In this document: in pieces, positions 35,732 to 44,134 of the stretch
How positions within the stretch are numbered: the first letter of the stretch is position 1
Layout of the letters: each line of letters starts with the position of its first letter
NCBI GenBank assembly: GCA_905480575.1
Contig: CAJQQZ010000095.1
Coordinates: 1 to 49,398, forward strand
Direction: 5' to 3'
Source of the DNA: an uncultured Alphaproteobacteria bacterium
GTDB lineage: Bacteria; Pseudomonadota; Alphaproteobacteria; UBA7985; CAJQQZ01
Length of the DNA stretch: 49,398 nt
The notes under the pieces: model-generated
The model's input: the letters and a program-made list of their open reading frames with translations, nothing else
What the model was told of the DNA's origin: nothing
Databases searched by the model: none
Program-made: the position numbers and the translations under genes

Positions 35732-35912
35732 GACAATATTACTCCTTCCTCTAGATCCGTAATTAGTCATTACAAAAAGAGAGGAGCAATAATGGTCAAA
35801 TCAGGCAACTAACAAAAATAGTGGGTTGCCGAATGCTACAATCAAACCAAACGCAGCCAATTGATTTTGATTTTACTTAAAATCCGTTCCTAATTTTTAG
35901 ATTCAAGTGGTG

Positions 35913-35944
35913 AAAATGCCCTGAAGGCAAACCCTCTCAGGGCA
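35913..35944 (-). terminator. Intrinsic terminator downstream of collar gene 3
   Basis: TGCCCTGA (35917-35924) and TCAGGGCA (35937-35944) pair over eight bases. On the minus strand the stem is followed by TTTT (35913-35916). It is 25 nt after the copy-3 stop and would separate copy 3 from copy 2. The other side also has TTTT, so it could act in both directions. Confidence 0.75.
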
Positions 35945-35969
35945 TTTTCTACGATAACTTTATTTTGTT

Positions 35970-36683
35970 CTAGTTACGTGACGGGAAAACCCCTTGTATA
36001 TTGACACAATATTTCATCGTCAAATAGGGCGACCGTTTAGCGATAGCCTGACTACCACCGGAATTGCCAGTTTGATTGGCGGTCGGATTCCCTGTTGTTC
36101 CCACTGCGGAGTTAGCAACGGTAACCGTTTCACTAGAAAGCGCACTGCCATCTGCTTGACCTGCCGCATAGACAGTGTTGTTAGTTGACGACCAATTCGC
36201 AAAAGAGTTACCAGCAGGGTCTTTTTCTGTTGGTCCATTTGCGCCTGCCTTCAAAGTAGCGGTATGCGAATGAGCAGGTTCGCTGTGAGTATGAGCACCG
36301 CCCGCGTGCGCATGTTGTGGCATGTTTGCGGTCGTAATCGAGAAGCTTTCTGAGCCGCCCTTCTGGCCTATTTGATGGTGGGACAAGCCAGCGCCAGTAC
36401 CATCACTAATAGGCGATCTTCCTCTTAAGTCAGGCAATGCGAACGTCGTTCGACCGTCTCCACCATATATCGTGCCGTACAAGGAAAACAATGCCGAGTA
36501 TTGTGAAATAGGTAAAAGTTGTCCCGCTGCTTCTGCTGTGCCACGAGGGCAGAAATTGAAGCCAACAAGCATGACTTGTCCTAGGTACTCTTGTTGAGCC
36601 TGGGCGTTGTTGGTTGGTAACGTTGCGGACGATGCGATTGTTGCCGTCGCCAATGCACTTACTGTTAGTAGTTTTTTAATCAT
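35970..36683 (-). CDS. Secreted phage-tail-collar-domain protein, copy 3
   Basis: A 237-residue paralogue with a signal peptide (TVSALATATIASSATL, cleavage near AQA). The mature part reads GQVMLVGFNFCPRGTAEAAG, ISQYSALFSLYGTIYGGDGRT and FALPDLRGRS, then a His-rich MPQHAHAGGAHTHSEPAHSH, and ends with MKYCVNIQGVFPSRN. Unlike copies 1 and 2 it has a single Cys in the tail, so it cannot form the same disulfide pattern. It has a good AGGAG site and is probably the first transcribed of the three, but is separately terminated. Confidence 0.82.
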   Translation of the reverse strand: MIKKLLTVSALATATIASSATLPTNNAQAQQEYLGQVMLVGFNFCPRGTAEAAGQLLPISQYSALFSLYGTIYGGDGRTTFALPDLRGRSPISDGTGAGLSHHQIGQKGGSESFSITTANMPQHAHAGGAHTHSEPAHSHTATLKAGANGPTEKDPAGNSFANWSSTNNTVYAAGQADGSALSSETVTVANSAVGTTGNPTANQTGNSGGSQAIAKRSPYLTMKYCVNIQGVFPSRN

Positions 36684-37066
36684 AACCTATTTCTCCTAAT
36701 CCTTTATGATCAATCTTTTACTGAACGCCAGCGAACCCTGACCAATATCGGGACATGTTCGTAATTGGCGAACGTCAATATCGAAGATTGAATGAGATCC
36801 TCTCCCCATCATTCTTCGACATTTTGTCAGCGACGAAACGCGTTTGATCGGGTCGCCGCTGTTTCAAGGGACCACCATCTAGGGAGGCGAGCAACTACCA
36901 CATTGAATAGGTTGATGAATCGAAATTTCGCCCTAAAACAAGAAAAGTTTCGAGCCAAAACTGATGGAACATGACAATAGGTTTGGCATGGAGAAAATCC
37001 GACAAAACTGTAAGTTGATTTTCCTCTTAGAAATACAAGCGAAAACTAACCCTCGCTAGGACTACC
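36684..37066. other. 383-bp intergenic region upstream of collar gene 3
   Basis: No convincing gene. There are dyads: TCAATCTT (36709-36716) with AAGATTGA (36784-36791), and GTTCG/CGAAC flanking TAATTGG near 36749-36766. The sequence holds the promoter region of collar gene 3 on one side and the 3' end of the AlkD-like gene on the other. A 60-codon open frame at 36792-36974 has no family features and is rejected. Confidence 0.55.
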
Positions 37067-38191
37067 TTACCTTTCCTCTAAGATAAAGGTAACCATGCAG
37101 AAGTCTTCGCCATTTATTCGAACTGACAAGGCTTGTTCGCCGGGGTAGTAAACCCTGGTTGTAATTGGTTTGATCGAATGGGCGCGTGACAGTTGAGTGC
37201 TTTCCTGAGAACTAAGGGAAAACTTCGTCCATTTGAAAACTTTACCTGCCAGCCGCCCGTTAGCCTTTTTGAAATGAACGACATAGTCGATAATTAGATC
37301 TTGCGGCTCACCATCGTCTGAAGTTAGCGACAATTCAAACGACAAGTTATCGCCCAACAGTACTGTTGGGGTAGCAACATTCAATTCGACGTTTTTGAGT
37401 TTTGGTGCGGAGATCCCAAAGGCACTTAAAGCCCGAGCGTGACCTGCTTTGATCAGTGTGCGGCAGGCATGACGGACAAGCTTAGATCTATTCCTATCTG
37501 CGTCCTTCATCCATTCAACAGCCAGATCCGCAACTAGATCAGGATGATCCTTCGCTATGTCGTTCAGATTATTCGCAACCGACCGACGGACGTATTCTTC
37601 TGGATCATCTCTTAAAGCCGTTAACAATGGAAGAATGGGTGAGGGGTCTTCGACAAAGGCTGGCAAACGCATTCCCCAGGGAAGTTTCGGTCGCGTGCCT
37701 TCCGACACCAAACGACGAACATGTTCGTTGTCATCTGAGGCCCACGTTTGGACTACTTCCATCGCTCGTTCTGGATCAGATTTGAGAAAATAGCGGATGC
37801 CAAATTCTGAAGAAGAACGCTTCGTCATCTCTTTGAGCACCAGAAGAGAGTTCTCAAAATCATCCAGACCTTGCTGGCCGATCAATTCAGCCATGGGCAT
37901 GACACCCCACCCACAAATGCCATCCTCATTACTGCCTTCGTTAGCAAAACCGCTTTCGTCAGGATGAAGCATGGCTAGGAGGATTTGATTTCGAGCTCCG
38001 AATTCCATCGGTAGAATCTCATGAAGCTTGTCAGCAATCATCTGGGACCGTTCTTTCAATTCCAGGTCCGGCAATCTTGCAATCAGTTCTTCTTCGAATG
38101 ACTTTCGTTCAAATCCCGTGAGATTTTTAGTCAAGTGGAATCCAAATGTTCGAATGAGTTCTGATGAAAAGAGGTTTTTGAACGGTTCCAA
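37067..38191 (-). CDS. AlkD-like DNA alkylation repair protein with C-terminal beta domain
   Basis: A 374-residue protein of the HEAT-like DNA alkylation repair group. The helical repeat region includes YFLKSDPERAMEVVQTWASDDNEHVRRLVSEGTRPKLPWGMRLPAF and DPEEYVRRSVANNLNDIAKDHPDLV, the conserved core of this branch. After about residue 265 an all-beta domain follows (LSFELSLTSDDGEPQDLIIDYVVHF, RVYYPGEQALSVRING). AlkD proteins are glycosylases that remove alkylated bases, but the activity of this branch is less certain. It follows the aldehyde dehydrogenase by 5 bp on the same strand. Confidence 0.83.
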   Translation of the reverse strand: MEPFKNLFSSELIRTFGFHLTKNLTGFERKSFEEELIARLPDLELKERSQMIADKLHEILPMEFGARNQILLAMLHPDESGFANEGSNEDGICGWGVMPMAELIGQQGLDDFENSLLVLKEMTKRSSSEFGIRYFLKSDPERAMEVVQTWASDDNEHVRRLVSEGTRPKLPWGMRLPAFVEDPSPILPLLTALRDDPEEYVRRSVANNLNDIAKDHPDLVADLAVEWMKDADRNRSKLVRHACRTLIKAGHARALSAFGISAPKLKNVELNVATPTVLLGDNLSFELSLTSDDGEPQDLIIDYVVHFKKANGRLAGKVFKWTKFSLSSQESTQLSRAHSIKPITTRVYYPGEQALSVRINGEDFCMVTFILEER

Positions 38192-38196
38192 ACGAA

Positions 38197-39684
38197 CTAC
38201 CTGATAATAAAGGGGTTAGCGACGCTTTGATCCGTTTCGATCCACACCGTTTTTGTTTGCAGGAATTCGTAAATTGAATCTTGGCCGCTTTCTCTGCCGA
38301 TGCCGCTCCGCTTATAGCCACCAAATGGTGCTGTATAAGAAACCGCACGGTAAGTGTTCACCCATACTGTGCCTGCTTCGATGCCATCCGCCATTTTGAT
38401 TGCGCGCCCAATATCGGAAGTCCAAACACCAGAAGCTAGGCCATAAACGGTGTCATTAGCAATCGCCAGGGCTTCTTCATCACTATCGAATGGAATGATA
38501 GACAAGACCGGACCAAAGACTTCTTTTTGAGCGATATTCATAGAGTTATCAACGCCGCTAAAGATGGTCGGTTGAACGAACCAACCATCAGCAAACTCAT
38601 TCTCTGTTGGGACACCACCACCCATCAAGCACTTGGCACCGTCCTGCTTACCTATCTCGATCATTTTCAAGACATGATCACGTTGTGGGATCGTGGTGAT
38701 AGGGCCAACTTGCGTATCCATCAGTGAGGGATCACCCATTTTGGCCGCTTTGGCGACCTCAATGATTCTCTCCGTCACTTCATCAACAGCGCTTCGCTCC
38801 ACCAACAAACGTGACCCAGCTATACAGGTTTGGCCAGTCGCAGCAAAAATGCCAGACACTGCACCCATGGTGGCCGCGTCCAAATTGGCGTCAGCGAAAA
38901 TGATATTTGGTGACTTCCCGCCGAGCTCTAGGCTTACAGGCGTTAGGTTCGCCGCACCAGCCTCATAGATCTTTTGACCCGTAAAATCTCCGCCAGTGAA
39001 AGCGACTTTGGCGACGTCTGGATGAGAAGCTAATGCTGCTCCTGCTTCCGGCCCAAGGCCCGTCACAGTATTTACAACACCTGGTGGGATACCTGCTTTT
39101 TCGACAAGATCGATGAATTCTAGTGTGGAAACAGACGCGTGTTCAGATGGCTTGATGACGGCTGTACATCCCGCGGCTAGTGCCGCAGCCAGTTTCCAAG
39201 TCAAGAGAAGGAGCGGAGAATTCCATGCTGTAATCATGGCGACAACCCCGATGGGCTCGTGTTTGGTATAGGTGAAGCGACTAGGCTTATCCATCGGCAG
39301 AACACTGCCTTCAATCTTGTCAGCTAAGCCTCCGAAGTATCGGTACCATTCGCTCAAGTAATTAGTTTGGGCGGTCATCTCAGCAATGAGTTTCCCGTTG
39401 TCTTGGGTTTCTATTGCTCCTAGTGCTGCTGCTCGTTCCTTCGTGAGATCGGCCAATCTTACCAAACACTTACCACGCTCAGTCGCTGTCATTCCTCGCC
39501 ACGGGCCAGACTTGAACGCAGCTTTCGCCACTGCAACGGCCTCATTCACATCAGAGGAATCGCATCGAGGAATCTGCGCCCAGGGTTTACCTGTGTAAGG
39601 ATTATACGAGTCTAACCATTGACCTGATTTAGCGTGGACACGCTCTCCGTTAACGAGATTTTGATACTTAGGGAGTTCTGACAT
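38197..39684 (-). CDS. NAD(P)-dependent aldehyde dehydrogenase
   Basis: A 495-residue ALDH with AAFKSGPWRGMTATERGKCLVRL near the N-terminus, ITAWNSPLLLLTWK (oxyanion Asn), SLELGGKSPNIIFADANLDA (Glu), TGQTCIAGSRLLVE (Cys) and KEVFGPVLSIIPFD. Wording differs from the GabD-like copy at 6.3 kb, so this is a separate subfamily. The ATG at 39684 has an AAAGG site; the frame is open to 39792 but those codons overlap the cupin gene. It is 17 bp after the cupin and 5 bp before the AlkD-like gene. Confidence 0.9.
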   Translation of the reverse strand: MSELPKYQNLVNGERVHAKSGQWLDSYNPYTGKPWAQIPRCDSSDVNEAVAVAKAAFKSGPWRGMTATERGKCLVRLADLTKERAAALGAIETQDNGKLIAEMTAQTNYLSEWYRYFGGLADKIEGSVLPMDKPSRFTYTKHEPIGVVAMITAWNSPLLLLTWKLAAALAAGCTAVIKPSEHASVSTLEFIDLVEKAGIPPGVVNTVTGLGPEAGAALASHPDVAKVAFTGGDFTGQKIYEAGAANLTPVSLELGGKSPNIIFADANLDAATMGAVSGIFAATGQTCIAGSRLLVERSAVDEVTERIIEVAKAAKMGDPSLMDTQVGPITTIPQRDHVLKMIEIGKQDGAKCLMGGGVPTENEFADGWFVQPTIFSGVDNSMNIAQKEVFGPVLSIIPFDSDEEALAIANDTVYGLASGVWTSDIGRAIKMADGIEAGTVWVNTYRAVSYTAPFGGYKRSGIGRESGQDSIYEFLQTKTVWIETDQSVANPFIIR

Positions 39685-39701
39685 AGCGGTGAGCCTTTCT
39701 T

Positions 39702-40064
39702 CTAAACAGACTTCTCTTGAGCAGGAATATAGACAGCAAGCAAGGCGCCATCTTTGGAATGGGAATTGTGGACAGTGCCGTCTCTCAACCAAACGAGATC
39801 GCCCTTTTTGTAAACGGTGCCGTCGTGATCGCTTAACTCACCTTCTAAAACCAAGAATTCCTCATCTCCGTTGTGTTCATGCGGCGTTGTAGTTGTTCCA
39901 GGAGCCATACGATAGACATGGAAACCAACGCCTAGTGGTTTGTCATCGCTGAGCTGTAGAATGGTTTCTCCTTGTGAAGGAGTGCCGTCTTCAAGCGTCC
40001 AATGGCGGTATTCCGCCACATAGATGTTTGCTACACGTCTGTTTTCTTGCGCAATCGGCTTCAT
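39702..40064 (-). CDS. Cupin-domain protein
   Basis: A 120-residue single cupin. The first cupin motif is in PGTTTTPHEHNGDEEFLVLEGELSDHDG (residues 55-82) with HxH and Glu for metal binding, and the second is VWLRDGTVHNSHSKDGALLAVYIP with the fourth His. It has a GGGAGG ribosome-binding site before ATG 40064. Small cupins can be isomerases, dioxygenases or ligand-binding proteins. Being first of a cupin-ALDH-AlkD unit suggests a role with the aldehyde dehydrogenase substrate, which is unknown. Confidence 0.87.
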   Translation of the reverse strand: MKPIAQENRRVANIYVAEYRHWTLEDGTPSQGETILQLSDDKPLGVGFHVYRMAPGTTTTPHEHNGDEEFLVLEGELSDHDGTVYKKGDLVWLRDGTVHNSHSKDGALLAVYIPAQEKSV

Positions 40065-40185
40065 GCTCTGCCTCCCAAATTATTTTGTTCCGTTGCCATA
40101 CTGAAAAAAGACATGATCAATGTCAAAACTTCATTCAACGAAGGACTAAAACCCTTATCACCTAGCGGCGGTATTCTATCCACAC

Positions 40186-40213
40186 AAAAGACTCCTTGAA
40201 AATCTAGTCTTTT
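40186..40213. promoter_or_regulatory. Inverted repeat in the cupin / NmrA divergent region
   Basis: AAAAGACT (40186-40193) and AGTCTTTT (40206-40213) are perfect inverted copies separated by 12 nt. The site lies about midway between the two divergent starts and could be an operator or a bidirectional terminator-like hairpin. Confidence 0.5.
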
Positions 40214-40262
40214 GCCGTTTGACCCGCTAAATATAGTCCGGAATTTGGAGAATTGATTTTTA

Positions 40263-41135
40263 ATGATCGTTGTAACTGCAGGCACAGGCACTGTTGGTTC
40301 GGCTATGGCCAATCAACTACACAGCTCTGGAGTGCCTTTTAAACTGGTAAGCCGAGACCGATTGGCGGCCCAAAGAAAGCTCGGGGATCATATTCCTTGC
40401 GCTACCGGCAGTTTGGATCAGGTTGCTTCTCTCAAAGCTGCTTTTATGGGCGCAAGGTCAGTGTTCATGAACGTGCCGGTTTCTCCCAAAATGCTGGATT
40501 GGCAAAACAACATTATCACGGCTGCTAAATCGGCTGGCGTTGAACAAATCATCAAATTGTCTGGCAGCGATATGACGCTCGATCCGGCTTCTGGTTCAGC
40601 AGCTGGTAAAATGCATGGACAGGCCGAACAAGCGTTAGCAGAATCTGGCATTAGCTACACGATCCTGCGCCCCACTTACTTCATGCAAAACATGCTGGGT
40701 GCAATGGCTGCTGGCATTCGAAAGAAAGACTACTATTCATCGCCGCTGTCGGGAGATGTGCCGATTTCTATGGTAGATGCGCGAGATGTTGCAGAAGTCG
40801 CCTACATCTGTTTTGTACATCGCAATCATGACAACGCCGTCTATTCTCTCGCAGGCGATCCTGTTACAATGAATGATGTTGTTCACTACATTTCCTATTT
40901 TTCCGGTCGTGAAGTTAAATATCGTAAAACCAATCCATTTTCGGATGCATTCAGAAGCAAGCCCAAAGGTGATTCAGCTTGGAAGGCTAAGCATGACAGA
41001 CTCATGTTGAAACTTTTGACTAAGGGGTACGGTGTTTTAGATTCAGATGTAATCGGACGTTTGACCGGCTATCAGCCGCGAAATCTCGAGCTGTTTACCT
41101 ACGATCATATTCAGCATTTTATGCCTGAAGACTGA
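40263..41135 (+). CDS. NmrA-like NAD(P)-binding protein
   Basis: A 290-residue atypical SDR. The N-terminus MIVVTAGTGTVGSAMANQL has the GxGxxG dinucleotide motif, followed by VFMNVPVSPKMLDWQNNIITAAKSAGVEQIIKLSGS and SYTILRPTYFMQNML, typical of NmrA/HSCARG-like proteins that act as NADP redox sensors or as reductases. No catalytic YxxxK is evident. It has an overlap-free 11-bp gap to marC and is divergent from the cupin gene. Confidence 0.85.
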   Translation: MIVVTAGTGTVGSAMANQLHSSGVPFKLVSRDRLAAQRKLGDHIPCATGSLDQVASLKAAFMGARSVFMNVPVSPKMLDWQNNIITAAKSAGVEQIIKLSGSDMTLDPASGSAAGKMHGQAEQALAESGISYTILRPTYFMQNMLGAMAAGIRKKDYYSSPLSGDVPISMVDARDVAEVAYICFVHRNHDNAVYSLAGDPVTMNDVVHYISYFSGREVKYRKTNPFSDAFRSKPKGDSAWKAKHDRLMLKLLTKGYGVLDSDVIGRLTGYQPRNLELFTYDHIQHFMPED

Positions 41136-41146
41136 CTAGAACTCTG

Positions 41147-41770
41147 ATGCTCGAAATTTTCATTCCAGCCTTTGTGGCAATGTTTGTCACGATGGATCCA
41201 ATCGGTAACGTGCCGATTTTCATCTCATTAACCAGAGAACTCAGTCGCGGCGAGAAACTAAAAACAGCTTTTCGAGCGATTGTAATCGCGGGTGGTTTGC
41301 TGGTTTTGTTTGGTTTCTTTGGCAACTGGCTCCTAGGGAACCTAGGCATTACCATGTCTGCGTTCAAAATAGCAGGTGGAATTCTCCTCTTTATTATCGC
41401 TCTGGAAATGCTGTTTTCAAAACGCACGGAGCGCAAAGCCAATTCAGCCGAAGAAGCCCAACAGCAAAAATCAGGCGATGATTTAGCGGTCTTTCCACTT
41501 GCCATCCCGCTCATCGCTGGTCCCGGATCTATCACGACAGCCATGATTTGGATTGGAAGTGCTAGTGATCCAACAGGCCAGATAATCGCGTTGGTGGCTG
41601 TGGCAGCGGTTCTGGTTGCTTTCGCCATTCTATTTAGCTTGTCTGTGTTCTCAGAACGATTTATCAGCGCTACCGTTGCTAACGTGATAACGCGGTTGCT
41701 GGGAATGTTGTTGGCGGCGCTCGCGACACAATCGATTATTGATGGAATCCAGAAAGTCATTCTGTCATAA
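41147..41770 (+). CDS. MarC-family integral membrane protein
   Basis: A 207-residue protein with about six spans and the MarC signatures FVAMFVTMDPIGNVPIFISLT and AFKIAGGILLFIIALEM, plus PLAIPLIAGPGSITT. The family has no confirmed transport substrate; earlier links to multiple antibiotic resistance were withdrawn for E. coli MarC. Follows the NmrA-like gene closely and precedes moxR by 36 bp. Confidence 0.88.
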   Translation: MLEIFIPAFVAMFVTMDPIGNVPIFISLTRELSRGEKLKTAFRAIVIAGGLLVLFGFFGNWLLGNLGITMSAFKIAGGILLFIIALEMLFSKRTERKANSAEEAQQQKSGDDLAVFPLAIPLIAGPGSITTAMIWIGSASDPTGQIIALVAVAAVLVAFAILFSLSVFSERFISATVANVITRLLGMLLAALATQSIIDGIQKVILS

Positions 41771-41806
41771 GCCTAAAAAGAAACTATCTCACCATGGAGT
41801 TTGTTC

Positions 41807-42649
41807 GTGAAGTTTGTCGGTACTGATAAGTATGTCTCCACAGAAGACCTGAAACTTGCGGTGAATGCCGCGATTACCTTAGAGAAGCCGCTTCTCATAA
41901 AGGGGGAGCCAGGCACTGGCAAAACCATGCTCGCTGAGGAAGTTGCTGCCTCCATGGGGATGAAGCTTCTACAGTGGCATGTCAAATCGACAACCAAAGC
42001 TCAACAAGGGCTTTACGAGTATGACGCCGTATCGCGTTTGCGGGACTCCCAGCTCGGTGACGAAAAAGTCCATGATATTTCAAACTACATCGTCAAAGGT
42101 AAGCTTTGGGATGCGTTTGAAGCAGGCGAACGTGTCGTTCTTCTTATCGATGAGATCGACAAGGCCGATATCGAATTTCCAAACGATCTCCTCCAAGAAC
42201 TCGATAAGATGGAATTCTTTGTCTACGAATTGAACAAGACAATTACCGCCAAACAACGCCCTGTTGTCATCATCACTTCGAACAATGAAAAAGAACTGCC
42301 GGATGCTTTCCTGCGTCGCTGTTTCTTCCACTATATCTCATTCCCTGATAAAGACACGATGAATGCCATCATTGATGTGCATTTCACAGGTTTGAAAAAG
42401 GATTTGCTGAAATCGGCTTTGGACGTTTTCTTTGGCCTGCGTGAACTGCCTGGTCTTAAAAAGAAGCCAACAACGTCCGAGTTGCTCGACTGGATTAAAC
42501 TGCTAGTTGCTGAAGACATCGATCCTGCCTTGCTCAGAGAGGCCGACACACGCAAAACAATCCCGCCGCTAGCGGGCGCTCTATTGAAGAACGAACAAGA
42601 CGTTCAGTTGTTTGAGCGACTGGCCTTTATGGCGCGGCGAGAACGTTAG
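41807..42649 (+). CDS. MoxR-family AAA+ ATPase
   Basis: About 280 residues. Walker A GEPGTGKT near residue 32, Walker B VVLLIDEIDKAD, sensor-1 ITSNNEKELPDAFLRRC (with Arg finger), and a C-terminal lid region. MoxR ATPases act as chaperones with VWA-domain proteins to assemble or activate metal enzymes or envelope complexes. The GTG at 41807 with GGAG seven bases upstream is preferred over a TTG two codons earlier. Its VWA partner is ten bases downstream. Confidence 0.9.
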   Translation: MKFVGTDKYVSTEDLKLAVNAAITLEKPLLIKGEPGTGKTMLAEEVAASMGMKLLQWHVKSTTKAQQGLYEYDAVSRLRDSQLGDEKVHDISNYIVKGKLWDAFEAGERVVLLIDEIDKADIEFPNDLLQELDKMEFFVYELNKTITAKQRPVVIITSNNEKELPDAFLRRCFFHYISFPDKDTMNAIIDVHFTGLKKDLLKSALDVFFGLRELPGLKKKPTTSELLDWIKLLVAEDIDPALLREADTRKTIPPLAGALLKNEQDVQLFERLAFMARRER

Positions 42650-42658
42650 GCCACAACA

Positions 42659-43831
42659 ATGCTCATTGATTTCTTCTACAAAATTCGTGCCTACCAGGTA
42701 CCGGTAACTATTCGAGAGTTCCTGGACCTTTTGCGTGCGATGAAGGCAGAAGTCATCTACGGTTCAATCGAAGACTTCTACTCACTTGCTCGTATCACAC
42801 TGATCAAGGAGGAGAAACACTTCGACAAATTTGACCGCGCTTTTGCGGACTACTTCAAAGGCATCGAAAGTCTAGACGAGATCATGGGGGAAGTTCCCGA
42901 TGAATGGTTGAAGAAACTGGCCGAAAAAAATCTCTCCGACGAAGAAAAGGCTATGATCGAAAGTCTGGGTGGTTTTGAGAAGTTGATGGAAACTCTCAAG
43001 GAACGATTGGAAGAACAGAAAAAACGCCATCAGGGCGGCAGCAAGTGGATCGGAACCGCAGGCACGTCACCCTTTGGAGCTTATGGCTATAACCCCGAGG
43101 GCGTGCGTATTGGCCAGCATGAAAGTCGTCATCGCCGCGCCGTCAAAGTTTGGGACAAGCGAGAATTCAAAAACTTCGATGATGAAGTAGAGATCGGCAC
43201 TCGGAATATGAAGGTCGCACTACGCCGACTGCGCAAGTTCGCAAGAACCGGACTGGCCGAGGAACTTGATCTCGACGATACGATTAAATCCACAGCAGCG
43301 AATGCTGGTTATCTAGACATAAAAATGCGCCCTGAGAAACACAACCGGGTCAAAGTCATCATGTTCTTTGACGTTGGCGGATCGATGGATGATCATATCC
43401 GTGTGGTTGAGGAATTGTTTTCCGCTGCACGAAGCGAGTTCAAGCACCTTGAGTACTACTATTTCCATAACTGTTTGTATGAGTCTGTGTGGAAAGATAA
43501 CCGTCGCCGATTTGGTGAACGTATTCCGACCTATGAACTCCTCCAAACTTTTCCGTCAGATTACAAACTGATCTTCGTTGGTGATGCAACGATGAGCCCA
43601 TATGAGATCACTTATCCAGGTGGTTCAGTGGAGCATTGGAACGAGGAAGCAGGGGCGGTATGGTTGCAACGGGCCCTTGAGACCTACAGCAAAGCAATTT
43701 GGTTGAACCCGCAGCCAGAGCGGATGTGGCATTATCACCAGTCTATCGAGATCGTGAATCAAGTGATGGAAAAGCGCATGTTCCCCCTCACTTTGGAGGG
43801 GATTACACGAGGCATACAGGCGCTTTCCTGA
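42659..43831 (+). CDS. CoxE-like VWA-domain protein
   Basis: A 390-residue protein of the CoxE-like group. The N-terminal half is helical and highly charged (residues 1-130, with EKLMETLKERLEEQKKRH). The VWA domain carries the metal-ion site MFFDVGGSMDDH near residue 240, where the usual DxSxS reads DVGGS. It pairs with the preceding MoxR ATPase. CoxE takes part in CO dehydrogenase maturation, but no cox genes are here, so the client is unknown. A second moxR-type signature DATMSPYEIT is near residue 312. Confidence 0.87.
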   Translation: MLIDFFYKIRAYQVPVTIREFLDLLRAMKAEVIYGSIEDFYSLARITLIKEEKHFDKFDRAFADYFKGIESLDEIMGEVPDEWLKKLAEKNLSDEEKAMIESLGGFEKLMETLKERLEEQKKRHQGGSKWIGTAGTSPFGAYGYNPEGVRIGQHESRHRRAVKVWDKREFKNFDDEVEIGTRNMKVALRRLRKFARTGLAEELDLDDTIKSTAANAGYLDIKMRPEKHNRVKVIMFFDVGGSMDDHIRVVEELFSAARSEFKHLEYYYFHNCLYESVWKDNRRRFGERIPTYELLQTFPSDYKLIFVGDATMSPYEITYPGGSVEHWNEEAGAVWLQRALETYSKAIWLNPQPERMWHYHQSIEIVNQVMEKRMFPLTLEGITRGIQALS

Positions 43832-43921
43832 CGCCGTTAGATTCTTTGTCGAGTCAGCTTTGACGCCCCGTAAAAAAACTGCCACAAATCTCGCATTATT
43901 TAATTCAAAGCTATTTTATCA

Positions 43922-44134
43922 ATGCGTTGGCGTACTGTTGTTGGCTCCATAGCCATTCTTCTCTGGATGTTTATCTATTGTCTGCTTGCCTGGTGGTTGG
44001 GCAGTAAGTTGCCAAACAATATGGCAATCATGTCGATTTACGCGCTCGTGACCGGCATCGCCTGGATATTTCCCGCATTGAAAATTTATAAGTGGACAAG
44101 AAAAGATGCAGGGTCTGAACTGCGCAATCCGTAA
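43922..44134 (+). CDS. DUF2842-family small membrane protein
   Basis: A 70-residue protein with two spans (about residues 8-28 and 35-55) and the pattern of alphaproteobacterial DUF2842: a basic start, LLAWWLGSKLPNN, and GIAWIFPALKIYKWTR at the end. Function unknown. Its last 29 bases overlap the start of the aminopeptidase gene, so they are co-transcribed. Confidence 0.82.
   Translation: MRWRTVVGSIAILLWMFIYCLLAWWLGSKLPNNMAIMSIYALVTGIAWIFPALKIYKWTRKDAGSELRNP

Noticed and set aside
34196-36683. A prophage or tail-fibre module
   Set aside because: The collar domains look phage-like, but all three proteins have Sec signals and no capsid, terminase, integrase, baseplate or lysis gene is near.
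36792-36974. A 60-codon plus-strand open frame in the gap upstream of collar gene 3
   Set aside because: No ribosome-binding site of note, no hydrophobic or conserved motif, and no family recognised.
41119-41760. A 213-codon open frame on the minus strand opposite marC
   Set aside because: It is the antisense shadow of a well-matched MarC gene. Its translation is low in complexity (Ser, Ala, Ile-rich) with no family features.
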